Origin: Alviniconcha marisindica
Taxonomy: Eukaryota; Mollusca; Gastropoda; Provannidae
DNA: 64,000 nucleotides
Assembly (NCBI GenBank): GCA_018857735.1
Contig: JABMCL010001309.1
Span: 300,001-364,000 of the forward strand
Direction of reading: 5' to 3'
This document shows, one piece after another, positions 11,485 through 24,536 of this stretch. Numbering within the stretch: position 1 is the first letter of the stretch; each line of letters opens with the position of its first letter. Below the pieces are notes generated by a model. That model was given only the letters and a program-made list of their open reading frames with translations, did not search any database and was not told the DNA's origin. The position numbers and the translations under genes were made by a program.

Positions 11485-11500
11485 GTGTGTATGCGTGTGC
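11346..11500 (+). repeat. (AG)n microsatellite
   Basis: A GA tract at 11415-11481 with flanking GT, at the 5' truncation point of the LINE. Confidence 0.95.
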
Positions 11501-11866
11501 GACACCTGTCACAGTGTGTGTGAGAGAAGGGGGAAGGTGGTGAGCTTAGGAATAAGAGTAAACAGAAGCATAAAGTCCAATCTTGGATTTGGAACAAGAG
11601 TAAGTAGATGCATAAAAAACAAACAGCAACAGGAAACATTGGTCAAGTTTCATATTCGTGTGTGTGTGTGTGTGTGTGCGCGTGTGTATCAGTTGGGGGC
11701 AGGGGTGGGGACTGGGAGAGATGGAATTAAGGGTAGGTAGTAATATAACCATTCATTTTCTTTATATATTGCTGCTTCTCATATGGCACATGTACTTGTA
11801 TATTATACATTGTTAGTTGTCATAATGATATGTATGTTTGTGAAACTTAGAAAATGTTGCAGAATG

Positions 11867-11940
11867 TTGTAAAGCGCAGTGAGTTTGGGTACACCAGAGA
11901 ATAGCGCTATAAAAAAAGTTATCTATTATTATTATTATTA
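11867..11940 (+). repeat. Retroposon 3'-tail module with (ATT)n
   Basis: GTAAAGCGCAGTGAGTTTGG...GAGAATAGCGCTATAAAAAA followed by ATT repeats. Same tail module as at 6975-7100 and in SINE family A. Confidence 0.6.
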
Positions 11941-13431
11941 AGTCCAACCTTGGAAAATGAAGAGAAAGCAGGCATCCAAATTTCAACCTACTTTGGACAA
12001 TTTCTCAAACACAATGAACTCACACAAGCAAGTTACAAAGCAATGTTTAATTTTCTTATGCTGAGCACCATGTTGACAAAATGAAGTCAAAACACCTTAT
12101 TTTTCTGGCTCATATTAAAACTATTTGTACACTGATTCCACAGGTATATGCTGTCCAGGTAACTTTCAAATATATATATACTTGCAGGGTGGAAATCCAA
12201 TGCCTGATGTATCTGGACAATTCAAAAGTGTGAATGGTTATCTTTTCAAAGTTAAACTGACGCTCAAAAGTACTGAAAACAACATTTCTGACTGGACAGA
12301 GAAAATTGGCAACACACACGTGCATCACACACACTGTGACACACGCACACACACACTGTGACACACACACACACACACACCGTGACACACACAATCATGA
12401 CCTCTGGTTTAAGCAGCACCTAGATATGCAAACAAGATGCTGTAAGTTAACGAACAACAACAGCACCATTCCAAAATGTAAAGACACGTTGTTTCTGATT
12501 TAATCTAAACACAGGAAGAAAGCTGCAACAGTTTCCATGGTGACTGTAATGAAGGTATAAGGTTCAGGTTCAGCAGAGCCCAGCTTTATGAAAGGAGTAC
12601 GACTTTCTGTCTCTCCATTTTTTCTCCTCCCGTCAGATTTACTCTGTTTAAGGTCTTCAGGATCTAAACATAACACCTCAACAATTAACTACTTGCTTGT
12701 TTCTTTCTACGCTTCAACCTAAAATTTAACAACAAAAATAGGACCCACCATTACTGGATTAATCTAAACACCAAGGAAGAAAGCTTCAACAGTTTCTGCA
12801 GGGACTATAATGAAGGCATAAGTTTACAATCTTACAGGGTGAGTGGAGTCCAACTTTCATCAACACTGGGGTTGCCCAAACCACCAGTGGAAAATAAAAA
12901 TAAAAATCTTCAGAACCTTTAGTGCATGGTTGAATGATATCAAAATATAAAGTTTGTGAATCTGGGGTGTCTTAGTATCTGATTAAGTAGTTTGTTGGGT
13001 GGTTCTTTTCTATGCTTTAACCTTTTCAGCTACAACCTCAAAGATCAAACGCAGTTAAGTGTCTTTTAATGCCCAGTCAACCAAACTTCAAACATATTTT
13101 TCTCACCTCCCAAAAAATTGGGAAGCAAAACAACAACACGATTGCAGCAGAAAGGTGAAGAAGCAAAACCTCAAAGCAGCCAATTTCATTTTCAGGTCTG
13201 TGAACACAATCCAGGTGATCAAAGTATCAGAAATGAAAAACAGAAACAGACGCATGTACTGTACACGATAGTATTAGTAGTCAATTCTGTTCATTCACAA
13301 AAGACTTTGATGGAAGGAGTCATCCAATTTGAACAGGTGCAAATGAAAGACCCCCCCACACACACAAAATGGAGGAAGGGAGAGGAGACGGGGGCTGTGT
13401 CATGCCAGTCATCTTTGTCTCCACACAAAAC
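11941..13431. other. Intergenic / GANP 3' flank, no coding region seen
   Basis: Contains an (AC)n tract (12313-12392). A local duplication of about 85 bp around GGAAGAAAGCTGCAACAGTT is seen near 12510 and, diverged, near 12775. An ATTAAA on the minus strand at 13070-13065 is a possible GANP polyadenylation signal, about 630 nt past its stop. No clear AATAAA was found on the minus strand here. Confidence 0.45.
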
Positions 13432-13650
13432 GGGCACAGGAATAGACTGGGAGGCTTTGCGACAGTCACCCTGATGGGCACAGGAATAGACTGGGAGGCT
13501 TTGCGACAGTCACCCTGATGGGCACAGGAATAGACTGGGAGGCTTTGCGACAGTCACCCTGATGGGCACAGGAATAGACTGGGAGGCTTTGCGACAGTCA
13601 CCCTGATGGGCACAGGAATAGACTGGGAGGCTTTGCGACAGTCACCCGGA
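13432..13650 (-). repeat. 44-bp tandem repeat (5 copies) in the GANP 3'UTR
   Basis: The unit GGGCACAGGAATAGACTGGG plus AGGCTTTGCGACAGTCACCC recurs almost perfectly with a 44-bp period. It begins about 50 bp downstream of the GANP stop codon, so it should be transcribed in the 3'UTR. Confidence 0.9.
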
Positions 13651-13701
13651 TCTCGGCTCAAAACAGCACACACACACTACACCGAAACGCTACACGCAGC
13701 T

Positions 13702-14486
13702 TCAGCTCTCCAGGAAATTCCTCAGGCGTTTCTCGAACAGTTCACTGGCGCGCCTCTGGGCCCGCAAGTCCTCCTTCAGCCGGTCCAGGCGCTGAGACAG
13801 CGGCTGTCTTTCTCCGCGCGCCGCCGCGTCAGCCTCGCCGCCCTCGTGCGAATCCTCCTCCACCTCTCTCGGCCAGCTGACCGTTCCGGCGTCTTGCTGC
13901 AGACGCTTCCTCGGTAACAAAGTGCAGGAACGGGGAGGTCTGCGGGGCGTGGGCCCAAAGTCCCGTCCGGCTGACGCGGCAGGGGCTGCGGCAGCTTCTT
14001 GCTGGGGACCCCCCCACCAAACTGCGGACGCCGACGTCGAGGCCAGCGCAGGAGTGTGGAGAACCCTGGGCGTGGGGGAAGCGGCGGGGAGGACGTGAGA
14101 GACATCCACCTCCGGGGCCGTTTCTCCCCGCAGAGCTTTCTCCAGGTAGCGCTCGAAGTCCTGGGCCCTCTGGCGCTCCTCCCCGACGTGGAGACGAAGC
14201 TTCGAGGAGGCGTCCAGGGCGGAGCGGATGTTGTCCGGCAACTGGCTGAAGTCTTGCGCGGCAGCGAGCAGAGTTCCGTCTGAGGCGCTGCCGCCGCCGC
14301 CGCTGCTTTGGTAGGGGGGCTCACCGCCCTTGTTGCCCGCGCCGCTTTTTGGGTCCTCCCCGTGGTCTTTGTCGTCGCCGTCGAGATGCAAGTGACTGGG
14401 TGAAAAGGTGTCTGCCCCCGTGCAGGTGGCGTTGGCAAAGTGCAGGAGGGTCGCCTGCTTGACGGTGTCCTCCACCCTGTGGCTCT
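13702..14486 (-). CDS. MCM3AP: GANP exon 28 (last), C-terminus
   Basis: The acceptor is TTGCTGTTGACAG ending at 14487. Reads [20 protein letters not shown], then a low-complexity Gly/Ala/Pro-rich linker, then [20 protein letters not shown] and RNFLES before TGA at 13704-13702. The final amphipathic coiled segment corresponds to the conserved GANP C-terminal helix. The phase fits exon 27. GC content is higher than in the introns. Confidence 0.85.
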
Positions 14487-16760
14487 CTGTCAACAGCAAA
14501 AAGCACAGTTCAGCGACCGTAACAAACACATAGTTCAGGAGCTGTGTGAGAGTCGAGGTGGCCGTCCTGAGCTGTCCGTCCTAACGAACCTTCTGGTTTC
14601 CGTGGACGTAAAGAATTATTGCACCGTGCTTCGGCATTGGTCACAACTTGTCCCTAATATGTCAACTGGCATCTGAGGACATTAAGCATCACTTCATCAT
14701 CATCATCATCACCGTAACAAACTTCCAGACTTCGTACTCTCACAGGCTGAAACAGAAATGGGCCCAGAGCGCCTGTGCGGCATCCCAAAACAAATCAAAT
14801 CAAATCAGTCAATCTTTATTACTCATCAATATACAAAGCATAAAAATGAGAGAAAAAAAATCCTTTGACACATGGGCTCAAGACTCGAGAAGGTACATTT
14901 AAAATAACGATAAAATAAAATAAAACATAAAAGAAAGGGAGTTAATTGGTGCTTGACAGACGTTAAGCAAGAAAAACCACAACATATTTTAGATGTAAGT
15001 AAGTAAGTAAACATGGTGCTTATGTCCACAGAAACCGTATGGCTTATAAGGGTTTCAGATGTACCTCTGGTGGAGTTTATGTACCTTGTATTTACCCCAA
15101 TGCCAGGTGAGAGTTACCGTAGTTACCTCAAGTCTTTGTTGTTGTGTTTGTATGACGTCTGTCGAGCGCCGATGAGCTCTCTTGTTGATTCTTGATCTTC
15201 TCAGTCTATGCAGGGAAAACCCCTGATAAAAAAAAGACTACCTTCACCAAAGCACTACCTGTAATTTAAGACCTCAATTTTATTAACCCTTTCCTTCTTA
15301 AGCTCTTGAGACACGAGCCGTTTTGGCCGTATGGGGGGGGGGGGGAGCTTGGGGCATGGCCCTTTGTCAGACACAGCTGTCTGACATGTCCTGGCTGCCA
15401 AACGATACAGACGAAATTGATGGGTAGACATGTTCAACCTTGCCACTCGAGAGTTACCATTCCTTGTGACCTCTGGCCGTTCCTTCACTTCAGTTGTCCT
15501 GAGGTGACCCTGTGCGGTTGACAGGACATTAAAATCCATTACTAACTAACTTCACTTCAGCACGAATGGCATACGCTTATTGGCTGGCAGATGCAATGAT
15601 CACATTTGGAATATAGAATGCCCTATTTGGAACAGACTGGTTGGAACAGATACGCTGAGCTGTTTGAACTGTACGGCTATACTGACACACAATCTGTTTG
15701 AGATCAGGTTCGGACAGTCCTCCTCAACCATACAACTGAAACAGATCATGTATCGGTGCTTTCAGCTACTATAAAAAAAAAAAAAAAATTTTTTTTTAAA
15801 GGAACGATCACCGCCAACCGTATTTTCTTTAGGGTGGTCTCGAACTCCTCAGTGCAAAACCCAAGTCTTAACAATCAAGCGAAAAAGTGGTCTTAAAGGA
15901 GCTGTGCTACTTGGTCAGGGGGGTCATTTATACGTAAGTATGAAGGAAACTGTTTCCAAGGAAGAGGCTTTAAAGGATGGGTGGCCAGTCACCAGGTCTT
16001 CCACACGCATATATCTATATATATATATATAATTTGTGTATGAATGTCCCTAATAAGCCTTACGGTTTCTGTGGACGTTAAGCACCATGTGCACGTTAAG
16101 CACCATGTTTACTTACTTACTGATGTACACTTCAATATGTACCCAAATATACACTATGTCATCAAACAACTGCACGCATGCAGATGCAGGTACCTGAGAA
16201 CAAGCCCCCACCCCCCACAGCCAGCTCCGACCACAAAGGAGGAGAAGAACACAAAAACAGGGGCACGTTTCTCCACTGACCCAAGTCCTCGGTGTCCAGG
16301 AGTGCCTGCAGCCAGGAGGCTGGGGGTTCGAACTCTTCCAAGTCCTCCTCCTCGTAGAACACCTGAAGGTCCCCTCCCAGCAGGTCTTCCTCTTCCTGCA
16401 TCCACACACACACACACACACACACACACAACACACACACACCACACACACACACACACATATGCACAACACACACACAACACACACACACACATATGCC
16501 ACACCCCCACACACACACATATGCACACACACACACACACACACATATGCACACACACACACACACAATGCAACACACCAATATGCAACCACACACACAC
16601 ACACATATGCACACACACACACACACATATGCACACACACACACACAATGCACACACACACAACACATTGCACACACACACATATGCACACACAACACAC
16701 ACACACACACATATGCACACACACACACACACACATATGCACACACACACACACACATAT

Positions 16761-16796
<36 letters not shown>

Positions 16797-19283
16797 GCAC
16801 ACACGCATGCACACACACACACATATATGCACACACACACACACACGCACAATACATACACACACACAAACACACGCACGCACACACACATATATGCACA
16901 CACAACACACACACACACATATATACATGCACACCCACACACGCAGGCGCACAAAACACACACAAAATTACCACCGGGAATTGTGTAAAGGCAGTCTAAC
17001 GGTCACTGTGTCATTTGATGCTCTCTGCCGGCAACAGTGCACTGGACTAAACGGAAGCGACACTTGACGCAGAAAGCTCCCAGCGAGTCTCCCTCCTCCC
17101 ACACCTCCCGGGATCTCAGTCCCCGGGCAGCACCTCTTCACAGACAACTAACCCACTCACTGTTGAACCGGTTTAACCGAACCACACCCACCAGCTTCAA
17201 GAGTGCCTGAAAACTGATCTGCCGGTTTCGAAACGTGCTGTCTCTCTTAATGGTATTAGCCCCAGGGACTGCCGCGCAGCATCTTTCTCACCTTCCAGTT
17301 GTGCAGTCGCTGCAGGCGGAAGTCCACGCAGGCCAGGACGATGTCGGTCCAGGGCGCGTTGACGTACGCTGGGGTGCAGTGGTCCTCGTTCTGCGTCAGG
17401 CAGCACACGTTCTCAAACTGCAGGCAGGTTCGCGCCAGCAGGTGGGAAATTCTGAAACGATTCAGAAGCTGGTGACGAGGTTTTTATTTAATAATAATAA
17501 TAATGAGGATTTCTAGAGCGCCCATCTACCGCACAAGGTGGGAGCACAGGGCGCTTTACAATAACGCGAACGACGGACACAGACACACACACAGATGCAC
17601 ACACTCAGCGTCAGACGAGGGGATAGGCATGGCTGTGGAAAACAGTTTAGAAATAATTATTAAACAGGTGTGGCTATTTCCAGTTTGCGGTGTTACGGTG
17701 CCGGACTGCCTGCAGGTAGAATGCAGCTGTCTGAGAAGCCGGGCACACCATCTGGGGAGCGGGGATAGCTCAGTGGTTAGAGCACCAGTTTTGTGATTGA
17801 AAGGTCTCAGGTTCGAATCCCTGCAGGAGCGCTGGGAGAATTTTCTTCTCCAGGGTCAACTTTCCGTGCTGACTCTTACTTTGGTATCCACTCCACCCCC
17901 ATGTTATTGTAGCAGCACGTAAAAGATCCTCGTCATTCTGCCAAAAGTACAGGTTACAGCTAAACAATATGCATGCACCTGCATATGTGGCTTTGTATGA
18001 AGTGATGTGACACAGCCCACGGTTGTATGATGTACACAGAACGTGCCAAGACAGCAGCAGTTCCCCGTGGCACCAGCCATGTAACAACCAAACAGTGCTG
18101 TAGGCAAAGTGTACACCACTTTGGTGAATATTCAAAAACACGCTATAAAAGCTGCAGTCACTCCTTTCAGAACCACATCATAGTTCAGGAGCTGTGTGAG
18201 AGTCGAGGTGGCCGGCCTGGGCTGTCCGTCCTAACGAGCCTTCTGGTTTCCGTGGACGTAAAGCTATATTGAACCGTGCTTCGGCATTGGTCACAGCCTG
18301 TCCCTAATATGTCAACTGACATCTGAGGACATTAAGCAACACTACCTACCTTTCAGAACCACACGTGACAAAAAGCGCAGCGAGTCTGCTTGAGAGCGGA
18401 GAACAGCACTACATAAAAGTGACCATCGTCACCATCTAGTATTGATGTGAAAAATACCGAAAGCTATGTGGCTTACTGTCTGCAGGTAGAATGCAGCGGT
18501 TTGAGAAGCCAGGTGTGCACCATCGAGTACTGATGCAACAACTACCAAAAGCTGTGCGGCTTACTGCCTGCAGATACACCTGTGCACGTATGGACAGTTG
18601 TACCACAGAAGCACATTCTGATGGTACTGTCATTTGTTTGTGAGCCAGGAGGTCAGTTATGGTCAGAGAGACAGACAGACAGGGGCAGAGACAGAAAGAG
18701 AAAATTATGGTCCAAGAGAGACAGACAAGGGAAGAGACGGAAACAGAACATTATGGTCCAAAAGAGACAGACAGACAACCAAAGACAGAACATTATGGTC
18801 CAAAAGAGACAGACAGACATGAGAGACAGACAGACCGGGGCAGACAGAAACAGAAAATTATGGTCCAAGAGAAACAGGGGCAGAGACAGAAAATTATGGT
18901 CCAAGAGAGACAGACAGATGGGGCAGAGACAGAAACAGAAAATTATGATCCAAGAGAAACAGGAAGACAGGGGCAGAGACAGAACATTAGGGGCCAAGAG
19001 TGACACACAGACCGGGGCATAGACAGAACCAGAAAATTATGGTCCAAGAGAAACAGGGAGACAGGGGCAGATAGAAAATTATGGTCCAAGAGAGACAGAC
19101 AGGGGCAGAGACAGAAACAGAAAATTATGGTCCAAGAGAGACAGACAGACAGGGGCAGAAACAGAAACAGAAACTTATGGTCCAAGAGAGACAGACAGAC
19201 AGACAGGGGCAGAGACAGAAACAGAAAATTATGGTCCAAGAGAGACAGACCGACAGGGGCAGAGACGGAAAGAGAAAATTACG

Positions 19284-19320
<37 letters not shown>

Positions 19321-19375
19321 AAAGACGGACTGGGCAGACCGACAGGGGCAGAGACGGAAAGAGAAAATTACGATC

Positions 19376-19408
<33 letters not shown>

Positions 19409-22400
19409 CAGACGGACAGGGACAGAGAATTATGGTCCAAGAGAGACCGACCGACAGGGGCAGAGACGGAAAGAGAAAATTACGATCAGAGAGAGAGAGA
19501 GCAGAGAAAGAGACAGGACGGACAGGGACAGAAACAGAAAATTATGGTCCAAGAGAGACAGACAGACAGACATGGGCAGAGACGGCAAGGGTGAAAACGC
19601 GCTGACCTGGTGGTCAGATTGACAGCAGAGTTGCACCGCTTCTTCACAACGGCGCTGACGAATGCCCACACATCGTGGCACGCCTGCCCCCACTCCGCTG
19701 CCCACTGGTCCTTGTAGTGAAACCACGGCAACCGCAGGTTGGTAACCACCCCATAGATGTCTGCCAGGTGCGACTTGCTGTTCCAGTCCGCCATCGGAAC
19801 ACCTGAAAGAGGGTATGGCACATCCACTATCACTCACGGTGACCATAAAATGCTTGTCCATTTTCTCGTCTGGAGCTTTCGGCGCCAAGTGATGTGGGGT
19901 ATTTTTTTTTGCTGTTCCAGTCTGCCGTTGGAACACCTGAAAGAGGCAATGACACATCCACCATCACTTACGGTGACCACAAAATGCTGTCCATTTTCTT
20001 AACTTGTCTGGAGCTTTCATCATCAAGTGATGTGGGGTAATTTTTTTGTCTATGCTTTGAATGAGTTAAAGCAGGTATTATCTAGGACATTTGGTTTGCT
20101 TTGGCAGTTAACGGAAAAGCAATGATGAAATAAAAAAAATGGATCATTTTGCCACAAAGGTACAGATAGATCCCCCAAGGGATCTATGGTTGACTGGGTG
20201 TAAAACACAAGTTACTTACTTACTTACCCAACTCCAAGGGATCTCTGCCACACTGACTTTCTGTGACCTCTGTGAGTCCACCGAAGTCACAGAAAATCTG
20301 TGCAGCAGAGACCACTTAGATGTTATCATCTTCCTTACCTGCGTATATTTCCCCCCCCCCCAGGCATTACTGTGTGGTACAGGCTGCTTACTGGCATACC
20401 TGTGTGACCAAGTTCGGTCACAAAAGGTAGAGCGATTCAGAAAACACATCATGTGGACAAAGCCCTGGACACACGGGAGGACAGACAGACAACCCAGTGA
20501 CCAGAAGCATGCCACTCGAATGACGCCGTTTGCTCCTGCGACAGGGATGCAAGACAAGATTCTGAAAGCGGGCGCTGGAACTGCAGAACCGTTTTCCTTA
20601 CCGCCCAGCTTGGCAGCGTTGTGCTGAAGCTCTGGCGCCGGCCAGGAGATGTCCTGGAGCGCTGGGGAGGTGAGGGCCAGAGCGAGGTGGTCCAGCACGC
20701 TGTTGTACAGACCGATCACCGCGTTGGGGGCCTGCAAAGCAGTTAGTACTTGGATTTTAACATCCTGCTGTTGTACACACCGATCACTGCTTTGGGGGCC
20801 TGCAAAGCAGTTAGTAATTGGATTTTAACATCCTGCTGTTGTACACACCGATCACTGCGTTGGGGGCCTGCAACGCAACCAGCGATGGGTTGGTTAGTTA
20901 GTAATTGGATTTTAACATCCTGCTGTTGTACAAACCGATCACTGCGTTGGGGGCCTGCAAAGCAGTTAGTAATTGGATTTTAACATCCTGCTGTTGTACA
21001 TACCGATCACTGCGTTGGGGGCCTGCAAAGCAGTTAGTAATTGGATTTTAACATCCTGCTGTTGTACACACCGATCACTGCGTTGGGGGCCTGCAAAGCA
21101 GTTAGTAATTGGATTTTAACATCCTGCTGTTGTACACACCGATCACTGCGTTGGGGGCCTGCAAAGCAGTTAGTACTTGGAGGACAGACAGACAAACCTC
21201 AGTGACCAGAAGCATTGCCACTCGATATAACATCCGTTTGCCCTCCTGCGTTCAGGGATGCAAGACAAGATTCTGAAACGGGCGCTGGAACTCGAACCGT
21301 TGGGGCCTTAAACCCCCCAGCTTGGGCGTTGTTGATGAACTCTGGCGCTTGTACAGGAGATTTCCCGCGCTGGGGAGCTGAAGGCAGAGTAGGTGGTTTT
21401 AACACCTGCTGTTGTACAGACCGATCACTGCTTTGGGGGCCTGCAAAGCAGTTAGTAATTGGATTTTAACATCCTGCTGTTGTACAAACCGATCACTGCG
21501 TTGGGGGCCTGCAAAGCAGTTAGTATTGGATTTTAACATCCTGCTGTTGTACAAACCGATCACTGCGTTTTGGGGGGCCCGCAAGCATACATGAACATTT
21601 CTGTTGGTTGTTGTAAGTTAGTACTTGGATTTTAACATCCTGCTGTTGTACACACCGATCACCGCGTTGGGGGCCTGCAAAGCAGTTAGTAATTGGATTT
21701 TAACATCCTGCTGTTGTACAAACCGATCACTGCGTTGGGGGCCTGCAAAGCAGTTAGTAATTGGATTTTAACATCCTGCTGTTGTACACACCGATCACTG
21801 CGTTGGGGGCCTGCAACGCAACCAGCGATGGGTTGGTTAGTTAGTAATTGGATTTTAACATCCTGCTGTTGTACAAACCGATCACTGCGTTGGGGGCCTG
21901 CAAAGCAGTTAGTAATTGGATTTTAACATCCTGCTGTTGTACACACCGATCACTGCGTTGGGGGCCTGCAACGCAACCAGCGATGGGTTGGTTAGTTAGT
22001 AATTGGATTTTAACATCCTGCTGTTGTACATACCGATCACTGCGTTGGGGGCCTGCAAAGCAGTTAGTAATTGGATTTTAACATCCTGCTGTTGTACAAA
22101 CCGATCACTGCGTTGGGGGCCTGCAAAGCAACCAGTGAAGGGTTAGCTAGTTAGTAATTGGATTTTAACATCCTGCTGTTGTACAGACCGATCACTGCGT
22201 TGGGGGCCTGCAAAGCAAGTATTGGAACGCTGTTTTAAAGGGTTGGGCTAAAATTAGTAATTGGATTTAACATCCTGCTGTTGTACAACCGATCACTGCG
22301 TTGGGGGCCTGCAAAGCAAAAACCGTGAAGCGATAGCTAGTTAGTAATTGGATTTTAACATCCTGCTGTTGTACAAACCGATCACTGCGTTGGGGGCCTG

Positions 22401-24503
22401 CAAAGCAGTTAGTAATTGGATTTTAACATCCTGCTGTTGTACAACCGATCACTGCGTTGGGGGCCTGCAAAGCAACCCAGTTTTAAAGGGTTTAGCTAGT
22501 TAGTAATTGGATTTTAACATCCTGCTGTTGTACAGACCGATCACTGCGTTGGGGGCCTGTACAGACATTTTAATGATTTAACATCATGCAGACTGTACAA
22601 CACGACACTGCGGCCCACAACAAGATGGAAAAAGGCAGACCTACCTCATGCGTTTGCCCAGTTGATGGCCCGGCGTTTGACGATCCTGCGGGACCGGCCC
22701 GTGAAGAAGTTGTTGGGTTTACATCCTCCACCCATCCCCCAGGGTTTGACGCCTGAGGTTGGCGGTTCGGCACTTTGGATGACAGGGAAATTCACTGCCT
22801 CAGTACCCGCAAAACAGACACAGCATTTTTACGACTACGTCTTTTCTGGGCTGCCAAGGTCAGGAAACCTGCAGCCAAAGGAAAAGGGGCCTACCTATGG
22901 CTATGCCCGTTGCTGGCAGGGGTTGAGGTTCAGGAAAACCCGCTGGCCAAAGGGTTTGGCATTTCCCTAGGGTTTACGCCTGGTCTGGGGCCCGGGCCCT
23001 TGGTCCCGGAAACCCCCGCCCCGGGAAAAGAACAGCATTTCTTTTGGCTACCTTTTCTGGGCAGCCAAAGGGCAGGAAAGCTGGCCAAGGGCCCGCATTT
23101 CTATGGCTATGTCATTTCTGTACAGCCAAGGTCAGGAAAGCTGGGAACATTCAACTCCTTTTCACCCAAAAAAAGTCCATCGAACATCATTTTTGGCAAA
23201 ACCTTTTTTTGTGCCCAAACATGAACTGGCAGAATCCAGAGGCAAACGGCAACGTTTTTGTACAGGGTGGGCTAAAGGGTTTGGGAAAGGCAATAAAAAA
23301 AACATCTGACGATCATCACACGGCACACTCTCCCCCCCTCCACCTTTCAAATTTCAGAAGGAAGGGCAACGGCCAAGTCCCGGACTGTCTAGTTGGAAGG
23401 CATAAAATGAACACATCTGACTGATCTTGAACCCCGGCACACTCTCCCATCCCCACCCGTGCTTGAGGAACTGCAGAGGCAATGGCAACGTCTGCCCAGC
23501 CGTGACCGACAGCTCCACCACAAAATCACCCACATGAAAAAAACCCCCCCACAAAAACCCCCCTCCCAATTCCCCCCAACATAAAAACCCGTGCTTGCGG
23601 GGAAATGGAGGAAGGCAAATGGCCCCCCCCCAACCGTCTTGGGTCCAAGGCCCCGGGGACCGACAGCTCCACCACAAAATCACTGCACCATGATACCACA
23701 CACACTCTCCCATCCACAACATACCTGTGCTTGCGGAACTGGAGAGGCAATGGCAACGTCTGTCCAGCCGTGACCGACAGCTCCACCACAAAATCACCAC
23801 ATGATACCACACACACTCTCCCGTCCACAACATACCCGTGCTTGCGGAACTGCAGAGGCAATGGCAACGTCTGCCCAGCCGTGACCGACAGCTCCACCAC
23901 ATCTCTGACTGCACCATGATACCCACACACACTCTCCCATCCATGGCTGACTCCCAGCTTGCAGAACCAGGGATGCAACCGCGGCATCCGGAGCAGCTGC
24001 CTGGGCTGGAGCGGCAACCCCACCACAAAATCTGACTGTATCGGTCGTCCCACGGCGCACTCTCCCGCCCACAACATACCTGCGCTTGCAGAACTGGAGA
24101 GGCAACGGCAACGGCCGGCGGCTGTCCAGCCGCGACTGGCAGCTCCACCACAGCCACGCTGGACAAAAGCCCCTGGTCCTGGAACTTCTCGATGTCCAGT
24201 CGGCCGGTCACGTCGCTGGTCAGGGCGCTGGGGGAGGCGGGGGCGCCGGCCGAACGGCCGAAGGGGAGGAGAAGGACCAGGGGGGTGGGCGGGATCATCG
24301 GCTTCGCCTCCAGCAGCCGGGCCAGCCTCAGCCGGGCCGCCAGCCACTGGATCTGAAAGACCAACAGCGGTTCAGTTTCAGTCGATCAGTATATCTTTAT
24401 TACCACGTATCACATAAAACATACACGCACATGGAACGAGGCATGGTCCTGAGAGCATTTTCGTAATCATACACACACTCACAGTGACATCAACAGGTTA
24501 ACA

Positions 24504-24536
<33 letters not shown>

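Noticed and set aside
16113..16974. Long Cys/Val or His/Thr open frames
   Set aside because: Translations of the (AC)n/(GT)n microsatellite. The same holds for the frames at 1238-1861, 4472-4967 and 7135-7623.
17761..17833. Possible tRNA gene
   Set aside because: Has A and B boxes, but the sequence continues into the SINE body, lacks a proper acceptor stem, and occurs in several diverged copies.
18582..19605. Arg/Gln/Glu-rich frames
   Set aside because: Translations of the purine-rich minisatellite beside exon 25.
22662..23424. Open frames in the ragged intron 22 region
   Set aside because: Homopolymer-rich, not conserved; the sequence looks degraded or unpolished.
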